Below, one piece after another: positions 1-9,430 of a stretch of 10,723 nucleotides of DNA. This stretch comes from Physocladia obscura (Eukaryota; Chytridiomycota; Chytridiomycetes; Chytridiales; Chytriomycetaceae): NCBI GenBank assembly GCA_027596945.1, contig JADGJH010001310.1, positions 1 to 10,723 of the forward strand, in the 5' to 3' direction. The position numbers and the translations under genes are program-made. The number at the start of each line of letters is the position of its first letter. Positions within the stretch are counted from its first letter, which is position 1. Under the pieces are notes generated by a model that was not told where the DNA came from, ran no database searches, and saw only the letters and a program-made list of their open reading frames with translations.

Positions 1-149
1 AAAAAAAAAAAAAAAAGGAAAAAAAAGACAATAAATTAATAAAGATTCTCTTCTTCGTTTACACTTTTTCGATTCGCTTGTTTCTCAGTTGTTTCGATTT
101 CTTTTTTTCTTCTCCAGATTCACTCAACATAAATGGTTTCGCCTATTAC
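1..149 (-). other. SAM50 intron 2, incomplete (3' end outside the window)
   Basis: The SAM50 frame hits a TAA right after TGG AG|GTAATA, so a donor at 149/148 (phase 2) is required for the barrel to continue. Reading on the minus strand towards base 1, the intron becomes very T-rich and ends at the window edge in a T tract interrupted by CC (bases 26..1, seen as poly-A on the plus strand). This looks like the polypyrimidine tract before the acceptor, so exon 3 should begin just outside the window. The poly-A at the window start is therefore probably not a poly(A) tail. Confidence 0.75.
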
Positions 150-984
150 CTCCATGAAGCATTACTTCCGAGATCAAAAAGCCGTCTCCAAGCAGCATCA
201 TAAGAAATCTCATGGATTACCCCGCGTTCAGAGTTCAAGATCTTAAATTTCGCAGCAATTCCCGAAATCTGTTCGGAATACGACGAATAGAGGTTCATTG
301 CCTTGTTTTGTTTTGATGCCGACAGCGAAAATATTTTGTCGGGATCGGCATTAACAGGGCGGGTGAAGAGGAGATGAAAAGAGGAGGCAAGTTGGGACGA
401 AAAGATTGGGGTTCGATGCGACGAATCGATATTGGCCGTTGTCGTTGATCCAGAGCTTGTTTCGACGCCGTACGAAACGTTTGCTTCGAGTGATTCGGCG
501 TTTCCGAGTGCGTTGCGTATTTTGACTGCGGCGTTCTGATGAAAGGAGCCTTTAGCAAAATAGGGGGTTCGACAACGGGAAGTGGATACATAAAATAATT
601 TACCATAGCGCCTTCGTTGTTTCCCAGCTCGGTGCCTGTTTTTGCGTAGAGTCGACTGGCTTCGTGTAGATGAAAGACTACATGTACGTTGTTGGGGTTC
701 GCGTGCGGGGCGTCCAGCACAACATCGACTGTTTTGAATATTCCTAACCGATGCAAACGCGAGGCGGCGTCGTGAGCAAGACGCGCAACATGCTCGAACG
801 TCTGTCTTTCCGACTCGTCTGATTCCGGTGATCCCGTTGCTGGATTTGTTCGAGAGGTAAGGGCTAGTAGCGGCGTGGCGTGTACGGCGAGCAGCGCATT
901 CGACGTGTGGTTGGCGCCGATGAACCGCACTGATGCGACCGTCACGAGTTTTTCGGTCTGGCTGTCGTTTTTGACGCTTGCCAT
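150..984 (-). CDS. SAM50: SAM50 (SAMM50/Tob55), mitochondrial outer-membrane beta-barrel assembly protein, 5' part only
   Basis: Core of the SAM/TOB complex, which inserts beta-barrel proteins such as Tom40 and porin into the mitochondrial outer membrane; it belongs to the Omp85/BamA family. Exon 1 is 984..604 (127 codons) and exon 2 is 535..150 (128 codons plus 2 nt), separated by a 68-nt intron (603..536, GTAAAT...CAG, phase 0). Residues about 14-115 form the single POTRA domain, with the family-typical LGIFKTVDVVLD at about 80-91. The Sam50 signature TGTELGNNEGAM at 116-127 ends exactly at the intron, and the first barrel strands follow (NVSYG, then the WRRLFDLGS segment near residue 245). 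Two hydrophilic insertions are seen: about 44-65 inside the POTRA and about 152-177 in an early loop. The ATG at 984 starts a protein that matches the family almost from its N-terminus. The gene continues past base 1. Family assignment rests on remembered SAMM50 conservation; I am very sure of it. Confidence 0.93.
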
Positions 985-1062
985 CTCCCCAATATTGAAC
1001 TAGATTGAAAGGGGAAAAAAGAGAAATCTGGTGGAAATTTGATTTTCGGACAAAAAACACAA
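985..1062. promoter_or_regulatory. Divergent promoter region between SAM50 and the F-box gene
   Basis: Only 78 bp separate the two outward-facing start codons, so both core promoters and 5' UTRs must fit here or overlap the opposing genes. No TATA box is visible. The F-box start has A at -3 and G at +4 (ACAAATGG), a good initiation context. Sharing of elements between the two genes is inferred from the spacing only. Confidence 0.6.
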
Positions 1063-3271
1063 ATGGAACGAGACATTGAAGCTGGAACTCTCGCGCTACA
1101 GACCGGCGACACGACGCGCGCGCTTGCTCTCTTCACAAAAGCCATCAACGCCACCGGTTCAACGCTCGTCGCCGCTGCCGCAACTGCCCCGCATCTGCTG
1201 GATGTCCGTGCCATCATTCTATTGCGTCTCGGCCGCGCTGATGATGCTCTTGTCGACGCAAACGCGATTGTAAAAGCGAATCCGAGCATTGCTATGGTAA
1301 TTAAATACATCTATATTTTGTCTGCTATCTGCATCAAATTAATATCGCCGTGAACATCGTAGGGCTATTTACGTGCCGCAAAAATTTTCGTAAAGCGCGA
1401 TATGCCTGAACCAGCTTTCAAGATATTGAAACTTGCTCTTCAAAAAGTTCCTGCTCAGGATCTTGATAAGAAAGTTTGTTTTTTTTTGTATTTTTTTTTC
1501 TTTGTTTACAACTTGTCTTTACGCAGAAACTTGAGTTGCTTTTTATTGAACTCGCCGAAAAACTCAACATCAAAGTCAAACGCTTGAAAAAAGAAGGGAT
1601 TGCTAATCCTTCACTGGCAGTAACTGTTTCCATCATTCCAAAACCACCACTATCTCAAATTCAAAGCGACCAAAAGGACACTCAGCAACAAATGTTGCCA
1701 ATCAAAAGCGACCAAGTTGTAGCAACAACAGTCAAACAAATCCGCAATTTTGGGCCCTATTCCATCCCATTTGAAGTCATCAATCTTATATTCAAATTCC
1801 TCACATTGCCCGAATTAACAAAATGCCTGCGACTCTCGTCTACAATCCGAGCCATGCTTTCCAATAACAAATTTCTTTGGTCCAGCATCGATTTATCCCG
1901 CCATGCCCACAAAGTCACTGACACAAGCGTCACGTCTCTCATGTCTCGAGGGCGTGACAAAATTACAAACCTGATTCTTTGCAACTGCCACAAAATCACC
2001 AAACAAGGCATGCGCGCAATTACCACATCACGATCTGCATTTTCGTGTTTTGAAATCACCCAGAACCGCAAAATTCCTGCAGCCCTATTCTATGGTAGTA
2101 GTGGTGGCGCATTACGCCAATCTGTGTTGGCACAGACTTTGCGTCGCGTGAATTTTTCGGGAACGAATATTGAAGACGACGTTGTTGCGTCATTAATAGA
2201 TCAAAGCAACAAAGTTCTTGAAGAACTGGTGATTGCTGACTGCTCATCACTCAGTGATTCGTTTTTGGATCGTATTTTGAAAAGGAAGCTAAAACAAGCT
2301 GGTTCCGTGCCATCAGCAGTAAAACGAGAGGAGAAACCTAATATTCCAATCATCCTTGTTGATTCAAAAGACACAAAAAAAGGTGACAGTGAAACGGGAT
2401 TTGCATTGAAGTTGTTGGATATTTCTGGAAACGTTCAATTTTCAAATCGACTCGTCAAAAATGCAGCTCGCTGTTTTCCAGGCATCGAGACGTTGGCTTT
2501 GGGAGGCTTAGAACGGGTGACACATGAAGCAATTGAAACCGTGGCGACGTATTGCAAACATTTGATGCATATGGATGCCACTGGACTCTCATTTAATTAT
2601 TTGGATGCGCAAAACGGTGGTCCTCAGAGCACTCTCCTAGTTGCCATTATCACGTTAGCCAAAGAATGCAGACAGTTAAAATCTGTAAAAATTGCTGCTT
2701 GCAAGTTTGTTAACGACGATGCTATTAATGCATTAACTGCATTGTGTCGTGATCTCGAAATTCTAGGTAATTCACTTTTTTAAATTATGTTGACACTCAC
2801 TTTTTTTTTATCCCAGAATTTCCGAAATCTGCAAACATCACGAACGCTTCTCTCGCAAAAATAGGCGCCCGGTGCAAGAATCTGACACAATTGAACGTGA
2901 GCAGCTGTCCAAACCTCTCTGATGAAGGAATTATACAGCTGTTAATGCACCAAGGTGCCGACAATGCACTCGCGAATGTGGACTTTTCGAATCTACCACG
3001 TATTACGGACAGTACTATGAATGCGTTGGGGCGGTATGCATGTGGACTGCGCGAGATTAATGTGACAGGGTGCGCTGGCCTTACTGGATCTGGGGTAATC
3101 AATTATGCAAGAGCAAAGAAGGAGTGGGAAAAGAATGAAGAGGTCGAAACCCATGCAGTAGAGAAAAGGTTGGAAGTTTTTTGTATGGCGAAATGTGGAA
3201 ATGTTGGGAATGATGCTGTGAACACAGTAAGAGCACTGTTTCCCCGGGCAAGAGTGAGTGCGAATTTATGA
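1063..3271 (+). CDS. DIA2: TPR + F-box + leucine-rich-repeat protein, Dia2/Pof3 type (SCF substrate receptor)
   Basis: Four exons: 1063-1296, 1363-1473, 1527-2766 and 2817-3271, giving 679 aa plus stop. Introns are 66, 53 and 50 nt (phases 0, 0, 1) and each removes an in-frame stop. Residues 2-108 form about three TPR units (GDTTRALALFTKAI; LGRADDALVDANAIV; GYLRAAKIFVKRDMPEPAF, the last beginning exactly at intron 1). A linker follows, then an F-box at about 194-238 (IPFEVINLIFKFLTLPELTK ... LWSSIDLS), which in this family binds Skp1. From about 248 to the C-terminus run cysteine-containing (Amn1-like) LRRs, for example LTQLNVSSCPNLSDEGI and LREINVTGCAGLTGSGV. This order is that of budding-yeast Dia2 (732 aa) and fission-yeast Pof3 (577 aa), SCF receptors acting in genome stability and replication; the same function here is inferred. 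The TTG at 1039 extends the frame, but the ATG at 1063 in good context is preferred. Confidence 0.9.
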
Positions 3272-3334
3272 GTAGTGAAAGAATATATAACTGGCAAAAT
3301 GCAGGATATAAGTCGAATTTTGTTTCATATTCAA

Positions 3335-3659
3335 TCAAAAAGTCTCATCATCCATATCATCATCAAACTCTGAATTTGGATATTGTCGGTTATTTCGACG
3401 GACATGTACATTTTTCAAGTATTTAAATAGAATAATACTCAACTATTGAAAAAGTCTTGGTCGACAAGCCTCTCGCGTTCCTGGGCGTTGCAATGCAGAA
3501 AGTGTCAGCATGCTGAGTTTGAATAGCTCATCCACCAACACTCACCGGTATCTTTTCTTGTCTATCACCACTGTAGATACGTTGTTCATCCGAGTGTGAC
3601 AGAACCGAATCTGGAGTGTCCAGTGCCATGTCAGCTTGATCGGTGACCTTCTTGCTCAT
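3335..3659 (-). CDS. COPS9: Small acidic protein resembling COPS9/CSNAP (COP9 signalosome subunit 9), three exons
   Basis: Exons are 3659..3546 (38 codons), 3480..3444 (37 nt) and 3369..3335 (35 nt with TGA), in total 186 nt or 61 aa plus stop. Introns are 65 nt (GTGAGT...CAACGCCCAG) and 74 nt (GTTGAG...AAATTCAG, phase 1), the size usual in this window. The N-terminal 38 residues are hydrophilic (MSKKVTDQADMALDTPDS...). The C-terminus reads DQDFFNKFDDDMDD, which aligns without gaps to the conserved acidic tail of COPS9 (ADFFNDFEDLFDDDD in the human protein, recalled), keeping the FFN core; the later Phe of the human tail is Met here. COPS9 is about 57 aa and docks by this tail onto the COP9 signalosome, which removes Nedd8 from cullins. 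The second intron has a weak donor. Without it the protein would stop two residues after FFN and lose the acidic end. The similarity is convincing but short. Confidence 0.58.
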
Positions 3660-3686
3660 GCGTGTTTTTTGTTCCTAAAAAATCAA
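3660..3686. promoter_or_regulatory. 27-bp gap between the start codons of the COPS9-like gene and RPGRIP1L
   Basis: The two start codons face away from each other with only 27 bp between them. If both starts are right, each 5' UTR and core promoter must lie inside the other gene's first exon or intron. The gap is T-rich on one half and A-rich on the other, and no TATA box is visible. In-frame ATGs at 3693 and 3714 are alternative RPGRIP1L starts that would widen the gap slightly. Confidence 0.4.
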
Positions 3687-6600
3687 ATGGCAATGCCACG
3701 GCCTCGATCAGCAATGAGTGTCGGACTCCGAGCCGCAGGTGCCACTTTTGGTCCCACTATCTAACGCGCTCATTCATATTTATGATCGCAATCTGATTAA
3801 TTATTGTCCAATAATAAAAATAATGACTGCATCTGCATTAATTCATTCTCAATCGTAGATAAACTTGCTGAAGATGAAATGTACGCACTGCGTGACGAAA
3901 ACATGATTTTAAAAAGGAAACTCAATATGCAGGATGACCGTGCCAAAAAGTATTAAAAAAATTTATTTACTGATTTTTAACACCTGCAACAAGATTGACA
4001 ACTAAGGTGCAACGCCTGAGCGAAGATTTACTCCGTAACAAGGAGCTGATGGCCGGCGATGGTGACGTAAAATCAAATCGAATCAAGCCAATCAAAGGTT
4101 TTATTTTATAATTTTTTTAGTTGTCATTGATGTGTTTTATCAGGAGAATTTCGAAATATTGAAGAAGCTTATGATTTAATTGAAGATTTGCGTGGTCAAT
4201 TGAAAGAATTGGCAAAAGAAAATGTCATGACAAGAAATAAGGTTTTACATTAACGCTTTACGCGTTTTGTTTGACTTATTGCAAACAGATGCAATACTTC
4301 AGGACTCTTCATGAAGCCGAATCGAAAAAGCGAACGCCATATGATCATATTCCTCCACGAATTCAGGCAGTAAGTGGCGCACTAATTCAATTCCAACTTA
4401 AATATTCAATCTTTTCAAGGCGTCTCAAAAGAAACGATTGCATCCAAGTTTACTGGTAAAAGCTCGGCCAGGAGGGTAAGGAAAGAAAATTATTTAGTGG
4501 CGAACATAAGTGCAATTGTTCTTTCATCTCGAATGAACATTTGTATTTTCCTATTAGAATGGCATCAGCAAGAACTTCGGCAAACGCGTCTCCAGAACCG
4601 CAATTTAACGTTCCGCAGCCTTCGAGCGAAGAAATGGTGAAATTGTAGGTCGACAAAAGCTATTATTTTTCTGTTGGTCTTTGAGTTAATTTTGATTATC
4701 ATTCAATAGAGAAGAGCTAAATGGAATTTTGCGCCTGAAACTGAATGAATGCGAATCCGAAATAGAAAAATTGCGCCAAGAATCTGAGCGAAGTCAAGAC
4801 TTGCATGAAAAGTAAAATAATTTATAGGAAAGAGTATAAAATCATGCTTTTTATATTTATATTTTTCTATTAGAGATCAACGACAGAATGACGTTGATCG
4901 CGCAGCACTACAGCTCGAGCTGTCAGATGCACGCAAACGAGAACGGGAACTTGCAGGAAAATTTGATACCTTGGATGAACGATTTCGAGCAATGCTGGAA
5001 GCTCACCAAGAGGCATTGCGTGTCTCTGACGAACTCAATTCTGATTTAAAAGAAGAGCGAAGACGATGTGTGGATATGGAACATGAATTAAAAAAAGCAT
5101 CAGCTGGAAGTCAAGAAAATTCAGAGGTTTTATTTTTTAATTTTTAATTTAACTGTTTTCACTGTTGTTCGTGTTCATGTTCATCACTTTTTTCTTAATT
5201 ATCACAGCTTTTGGAAATTATCGAAGATTTAAAGGAGGAAAAACGATTGTTGGAGCAGGAGCAAGCAAACTTATTGGACGCTCAATTTAATCGTGACAGA
5301 GAAGAAGAATATCAGCACGAGATTGAGCAACTTCGAGAAAATCTACGCAAGCATATAAGCGAATTAGCTCATCATTTAGATGAAAAACGAAATCTTTATG
5401 ATGAAAATGAGTCGTTGAAAGGTATATTTAAACGCTGCCAACAGAAAATAAAGAATTATATATATTAGAGCATCTACGCGAGCTAAGAGATGAAAAACAT
5501 GAATCTGATCGCCACATGTTCGAAATTCAGCAAGAATTAGATGAACTTCGCGAAAAAATGAACTTTTTCTGCAAAAACGGCGAAATTGATCTTTCAGAAA
5601 TTGAAGAAGCCTTGTCCATTGTCAGGCTTCGAAAAGAACGCGGAATATCTCTTGACTTTTTAATGGAAGCCGAAGAACTCTATGCCGTATGTTATTTTTC
5701 GTTGAAAATACATAGATTTCGTTTTGAGTGTATTTGAATAGGACAAAGAATTACTACAAGACTTGAGAGTTCAGTATGCGGATTGTATTCATGAGCTGGA
5801 AAAAGTTCGAAAACTTCTTTATCTTCAAGAACATATTAACAAAGATTACAAACTTGAATGTGAAGAATTAAACCGCAAAATGGAAGCATTAAAGAATGGA
5901 TATGGTGGAGATAAATGATAGTGAATTCTTTATTATTATTTTTTAAATTTCATTATTATCGTTATTATTTTAGAGTTGCGCCTAGAGGAGGATTCTCGAC
6001 TTCTAGACCTTCGATCAAATAAAATCTCTCTCCTTGAAGGCCAATTAAAAAGCATCGTTTATGGAACTGCCAAAATTCCTGGAGAAGTTGAAAAATCTGC
6101 CGATCAAGATGATGATATGGTTGAACTCGCAACAGGTAACACCATAAATTATAATAAATATTGCTGAATTAGCATTGACAGGTCAAAATTTAATTGAAAT
6201 TCATCTCGAATCGGCTCTAATAAGCGATGAAGGAATCCATCATATTAAAAAACTTGGAATTGACATGGAAGATTCTGCAAAACTCACTGCATTTATTCAT
6301 TACGACTTTTTTGAATTCGAAACTCAAGTTTCTCCCATGGGATTGGGGCAAAAACCGGTCTTTAATTACACGGCAAAATATAAAGTATACACAGATGACT
6401 TTTTTTTGCAATACCTTCAATCAAAGCATACTATTTTGAATTTTGCAATTTCAAACGGACTGGAATTTTATAATGTTGCAACTTGCTCAGTTATAATGAA
6501 GGAGTTGACCGATCCTGATCGAACAGAAAGACTCAGATATTACGCAGATTTGACAAGTACATATGATGACAAAACTATAGTAGGAAAAATCGACTTTGGT

Positions 6601-9388
6601 TTGCGCGTACGATTGCCCATGGCCCAAGCTATTCGTTCATTTAAAGAACGTACAGTTGCACTAAACCTCCTTACTGTATCGGATAAGGAAGTTTCAACTC
6701 GCCGCTTTCGACCACGTTCCGATACTAATGATCTCGTCATTCGCATTATTCAATGTGCACATCTCAAACCTCCTGCTGGCCGAAGTATTCCGGCTGTATT
6801 TGCAAGCTTTCAATTTTATATTCACGATTATATTGTAACTGACACGGTGCGGAATAGCACAAGTCCCATGATAAATTTTTTGAAAATTTTGCCACTGCCA
6901 ATGACAAGTGATTTGGACCGGTACCTTCGCACTTCATCACTGACCATACTTGTTTTGGATGACAATGATGGAATCGAAGATTTTCAGTATGGTAGTGTAT
7001 CTGTGCCACTTTTACCACTTGCCCTTGGTGAGAAAATATTTGACGAATATTTTCTAAATGATGGTTTTGGAGCTACAAAGAGCAAAATTACTGTCAGCTT
7101 GGAATGGTCAAAACCATATAAACTAAATGTCGTACCACTAATATCACTACTGGATGAAAATATAGCTTCAGTAAGTGGAAGGTCGAATAAAGCTGTTCAC
7201 AGCCAAGATGATGTCGAATCTGAAACGCAAGACAGTAAAGTTCAAGACGATAAAACTGATGAGGCATCAGAGTCAATGGATAAATACGAACGTACAAACA
7301 AAAATCGCAAAAAAGAAGAAAATAACTCTGAACAAACTTTTTCGACAATTGACGAAAGCATAAAAAACTCAATTGTAAATTCAAAAATTTCCAACGATAA
7401 TCGAACATCGGTAACAACCGAAACACTCACAGAAGAAACTAGACACGTAGCAGAAGAAATTTCAACAATAGATGAACGAGAATCACGGTTATCAGAGGAA
7501 AAGGACAATCAACAACGGAATCGGTTGAAGTCGCACGATTCTTTGGAAGAAAATTCCGAATCAGAGCAAAAAATTTCGAGCAAAGATAAAATCAGCTCAA
7601 AAAAGTTTTTGCAAAAGAAGGAAGATCAAAATACTGGCAAATCTCGAATGCCTTCTCACAAATCTCTGAACGATCTCAAAAAAAGTAGCGACGAGCTGGA
7701 AGTGCATAAATTATCCCGAAAATCCTCAAAAGAAGACCAAAAAGGGAAAGAATCACTAAAATCATCAAATAAAGCTTTACGGCAAGAGTCCAAATCAAAG
7801 AGTGAAGAAATATTAGTATCGCGAAAATCTTCTCGAAAATCGTTAGACCAAAAACTTAAGAAGAAAGAAGTTGAATCAAAAACATCCTCTGAGGCATCAT
7901 TAGTATCGAGAACAACTAAAAATAAACCGATGATGGACAAATCTTCTTCGGGGTCGGAGTCAAATGACGAAAAGGAAACGAGCAGTTCGAAGTCTTCAGG
8001 ACAAAAAAAATCGAACAGTGAAAATGAATCAGATTCATCAAAAAATACTCCTACAAGTAAATCTTCTGAATGCAGTGATGACAAGTAAATTGATTTTCAG
8101 TTGAATACAATTGAAAGCTAATGAGAAAGAAAAAATCAAAAAAAACAAACAAACCACAGTTGCTCAACCCCGAAGCAAAAAAACTCAAAATCGTTTAAAA
8201 ATTCAAAAGATTCCGTAAAAGAGTACGTCATTTTAATAAAAATAACATTAAGTGAACACCTTTTTTTCTCTTTTTTTTCCTTTCACCTTCACCTTAGGTC
8301 AGAATCAAAGTCTGCAAATAGTTCAATCGAATCATTTAAAACTACTACCAGCATAGATTCATCAGTAAATAGTCGATTCAAAAATAATTCAGACAGCTCT
8401 AGTCAGCAATCTGTTTCTAGAAGTGCAGAATCACTCACGTCTTCCGCCACTTTTGAAACAACTCCAACTAATAGCAGTATCAGTAAAAAACATTCATCAT
8501 CAATGCCAATTTTCGGAGAAGCTGAGCGCAATTTATTCAAATCGAAAAAATCAGACGAAAGTGTATCAAAAAATTCAAGTGATTCAAATTCTGACAGCAA
8601 AAAAGAAATGAATTCAAAAGCTTCGGACAGTAAAACTTCAGAAGAATCGAGTAGTGAGAACAGAAATCAAAATTCTGAATCATTACCATCCTCAAATAGC
8701 AGCGAAGAAAGCCGAGAATTGCAGTCTTCTTATTCTTCTTCTTCTTCGTTGTTGTCGTTGTCATCTGATTCTTCTTCCAAAAATACACTTTCTTTGAAAA
8801 TTGAACAAGTTACATTCAAGCACCTGTCGCCAAAGACGCAAAGAATTCTTCGAAATGTTCACCAATTTTTTGTCAGTTTTGCATTTTTGAAATTTCCAGC
8901 TGAAGAGCTGGAAACTCACTCTGTACAACGTTTGGACTCTGGACCACATAAAATTTCTTATTCAAAATGTTAGTTTCATTAATATAATATATTCTTGGTC
9001 AGTCAACCCTAATAATTAAAAAAAAAATATCAAAATAGCATTCCCTTTGCATCCCTTCAAAAATGAAGCAAACAGATTACATATAAAAAAATTGCTCAAT
9101 TCGCCGACAAAACAAGATTCTGCAATATTTTTCACAATTGTTTCAGAACCAAGTGCTGAACATCCAGATGATGAGTGTGAAGATATCGCAATTGCAAAAC
9201 TTGATTTGCTTGATGTTGTGGAAGAATTCAACAGCACAGGCAATAATTTTATTCGGAAAGATTTGCAAATATGGGATTCAAATGGAGATATTTTGATGGG
9301 TACATTAGTTGTTTCAGTGCACGGATGCTCCATTCTTTCTGACTGTTTGACTCCCCATACATCCACTAATTCAGTGTCTGACTGTTAA
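3687..9388 (+). CDS. RPGRIP1L: RPGRIP1L (Ftm/MKS5/NPHP8) orthologue, ciliary transition-zone scaffold, complete, 17 exons
   Basis: Scaffold at the base of cilia and flagella that organises MKS and NPHP modules. Exons: 3687-3738, 3859-3949, 3994-4097, 4144-4241, 4289-4369, 4420-4475, 4558-4644, 4710-4811, 4874-5126, 5208-5421, 5469-5686, 5742-5904, 5974-6135, 6182-8084, 8160-8222, 8298-8968, 9039-9388; 4,668 nt, 1,555 aa plus stop. Residues about 20-545 are coiled coil, with family landmarks such as ALRDEN, TPYDHIPPRI, ISLDFLMEAEE, ELEKVRKLL, HINKDYKLE and LLDLRSNKI. C2-N (about 561-723) starts at GQNLIEIHL, includes YDFFEFETQVSP and ends near LPMAQAIRSFKER. The second C2 (about 744-870) has LPMTSDLDRYL and LDDND. 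A Ser/Lys/Glu-rich linker (about 880-1378) precedes the C-terminal C2-like RPGR-interacting domain (FFVSFAFLKFP; FFTIVSEPS; LQIWDSNGDILMG). The human protein has 1,315 aa, and the extra length lies in the linker. The exon 1 donor is uncertain (3739, or 3751 with the same phase). Confidence 0.92.
6182..8084 (+). other. RPGRIP1L exon 14: one 1.9-kb exon with both central C2 domains and most of the Ser-rich linker
   Basis: The coiled-coil half is cut into 13 exons of 52-253 nt, while both C2 domains and about 320 residues of linker sit in a single exon. The acceptor (ATTGACAG, 6180-6181) places the start of C2-N directly at the exon edge through a phase-1 Gly codon. The exon ends at AA|GTAAAT, where reading on would meet TAA at once, so the apparent stop at 8086-8088 is an intron stop. 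Confidence 0.85.
8160..8222 (+). other. RPGRIP1L exon 15: predicted 63-nt symmetric micro-exon
   Basis: The gap between exons 14 and 16 is 213 nt, far longer than the other introns in the gene. Inside it, ACCACAG|T...GA|GTACGT delimits 63 nt that is open in the required frame and encodes CSTPKQKNSKSFKNSKDSVK, matching the Ser/Lys/Asn character of the linker on both sides. It splits the gap into two introns of exactly 75 nt each (8085-8159 and 8223-8297), the usual size here. Phase is 2 on both sides, so skipping it keeps the frame. Confidence 0.7.
8723..8778 (+). repeat. TCT/TTG-type triplet tract coding a poly-serine/leucine run in RPGRIP1L
   Basis: Runs of TCT, TTC and TTG triplets encode SSYSSSSSLLSLSSDSSS at the end of the Ser-rich linker, just before the C-terminal C2-like domain. 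The repeat is in frame, so unit-number changes by slippage would alter linker length without breaking the gene. It is imperfect. Confidence 0.7.
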
Positions 9389-9430
9389 GGGAGCCCGGTG
9401 GTGTGCCGAAAACTGATTGTGATTTGAGTA

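Noticed and set aside
1..16. Poly-A run as a poly(A) tail or retrotransposon end
   Set aside because: Together with neighbouring A-rich sequence it fits the polypyrimidine tract of a minus-strand SAM50 intron; no element precedes it.
146..1060. 304-codon minus-strand frame read as one protein
   Set aside because: Only its 3' part (535..150) is the true SAM50 exon 2. The part opposite exon 1 is a different frame from the conserved POTRA sequence, and the intron falls between them.
1476..1526. Hydrophobic Phe-rich N-terminus upstream of the F-box gene's third exon, resembling a signal peptide
   Set aside because: It is translated intron: poly-T sequence between the donor at 1474 and the acceptor at 1526. 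TPR exons join on in frame upstream.
7656..8084. 142-codon minus-strand open frame rich in Ser, Asp and Phe
   Set aside because: It is the antisense shadow of the Ser/Lys-rich RPGRIP1L linker; TCA/GAA/AAA codons give few stops on the opposite strand.
8086..8088. TAA as the end of RPGRIP1L
   Set aside because: It directly overlaps a GTAAAT donor, and the conserved C-terminal C2-like domain follows in frame through three more exons.
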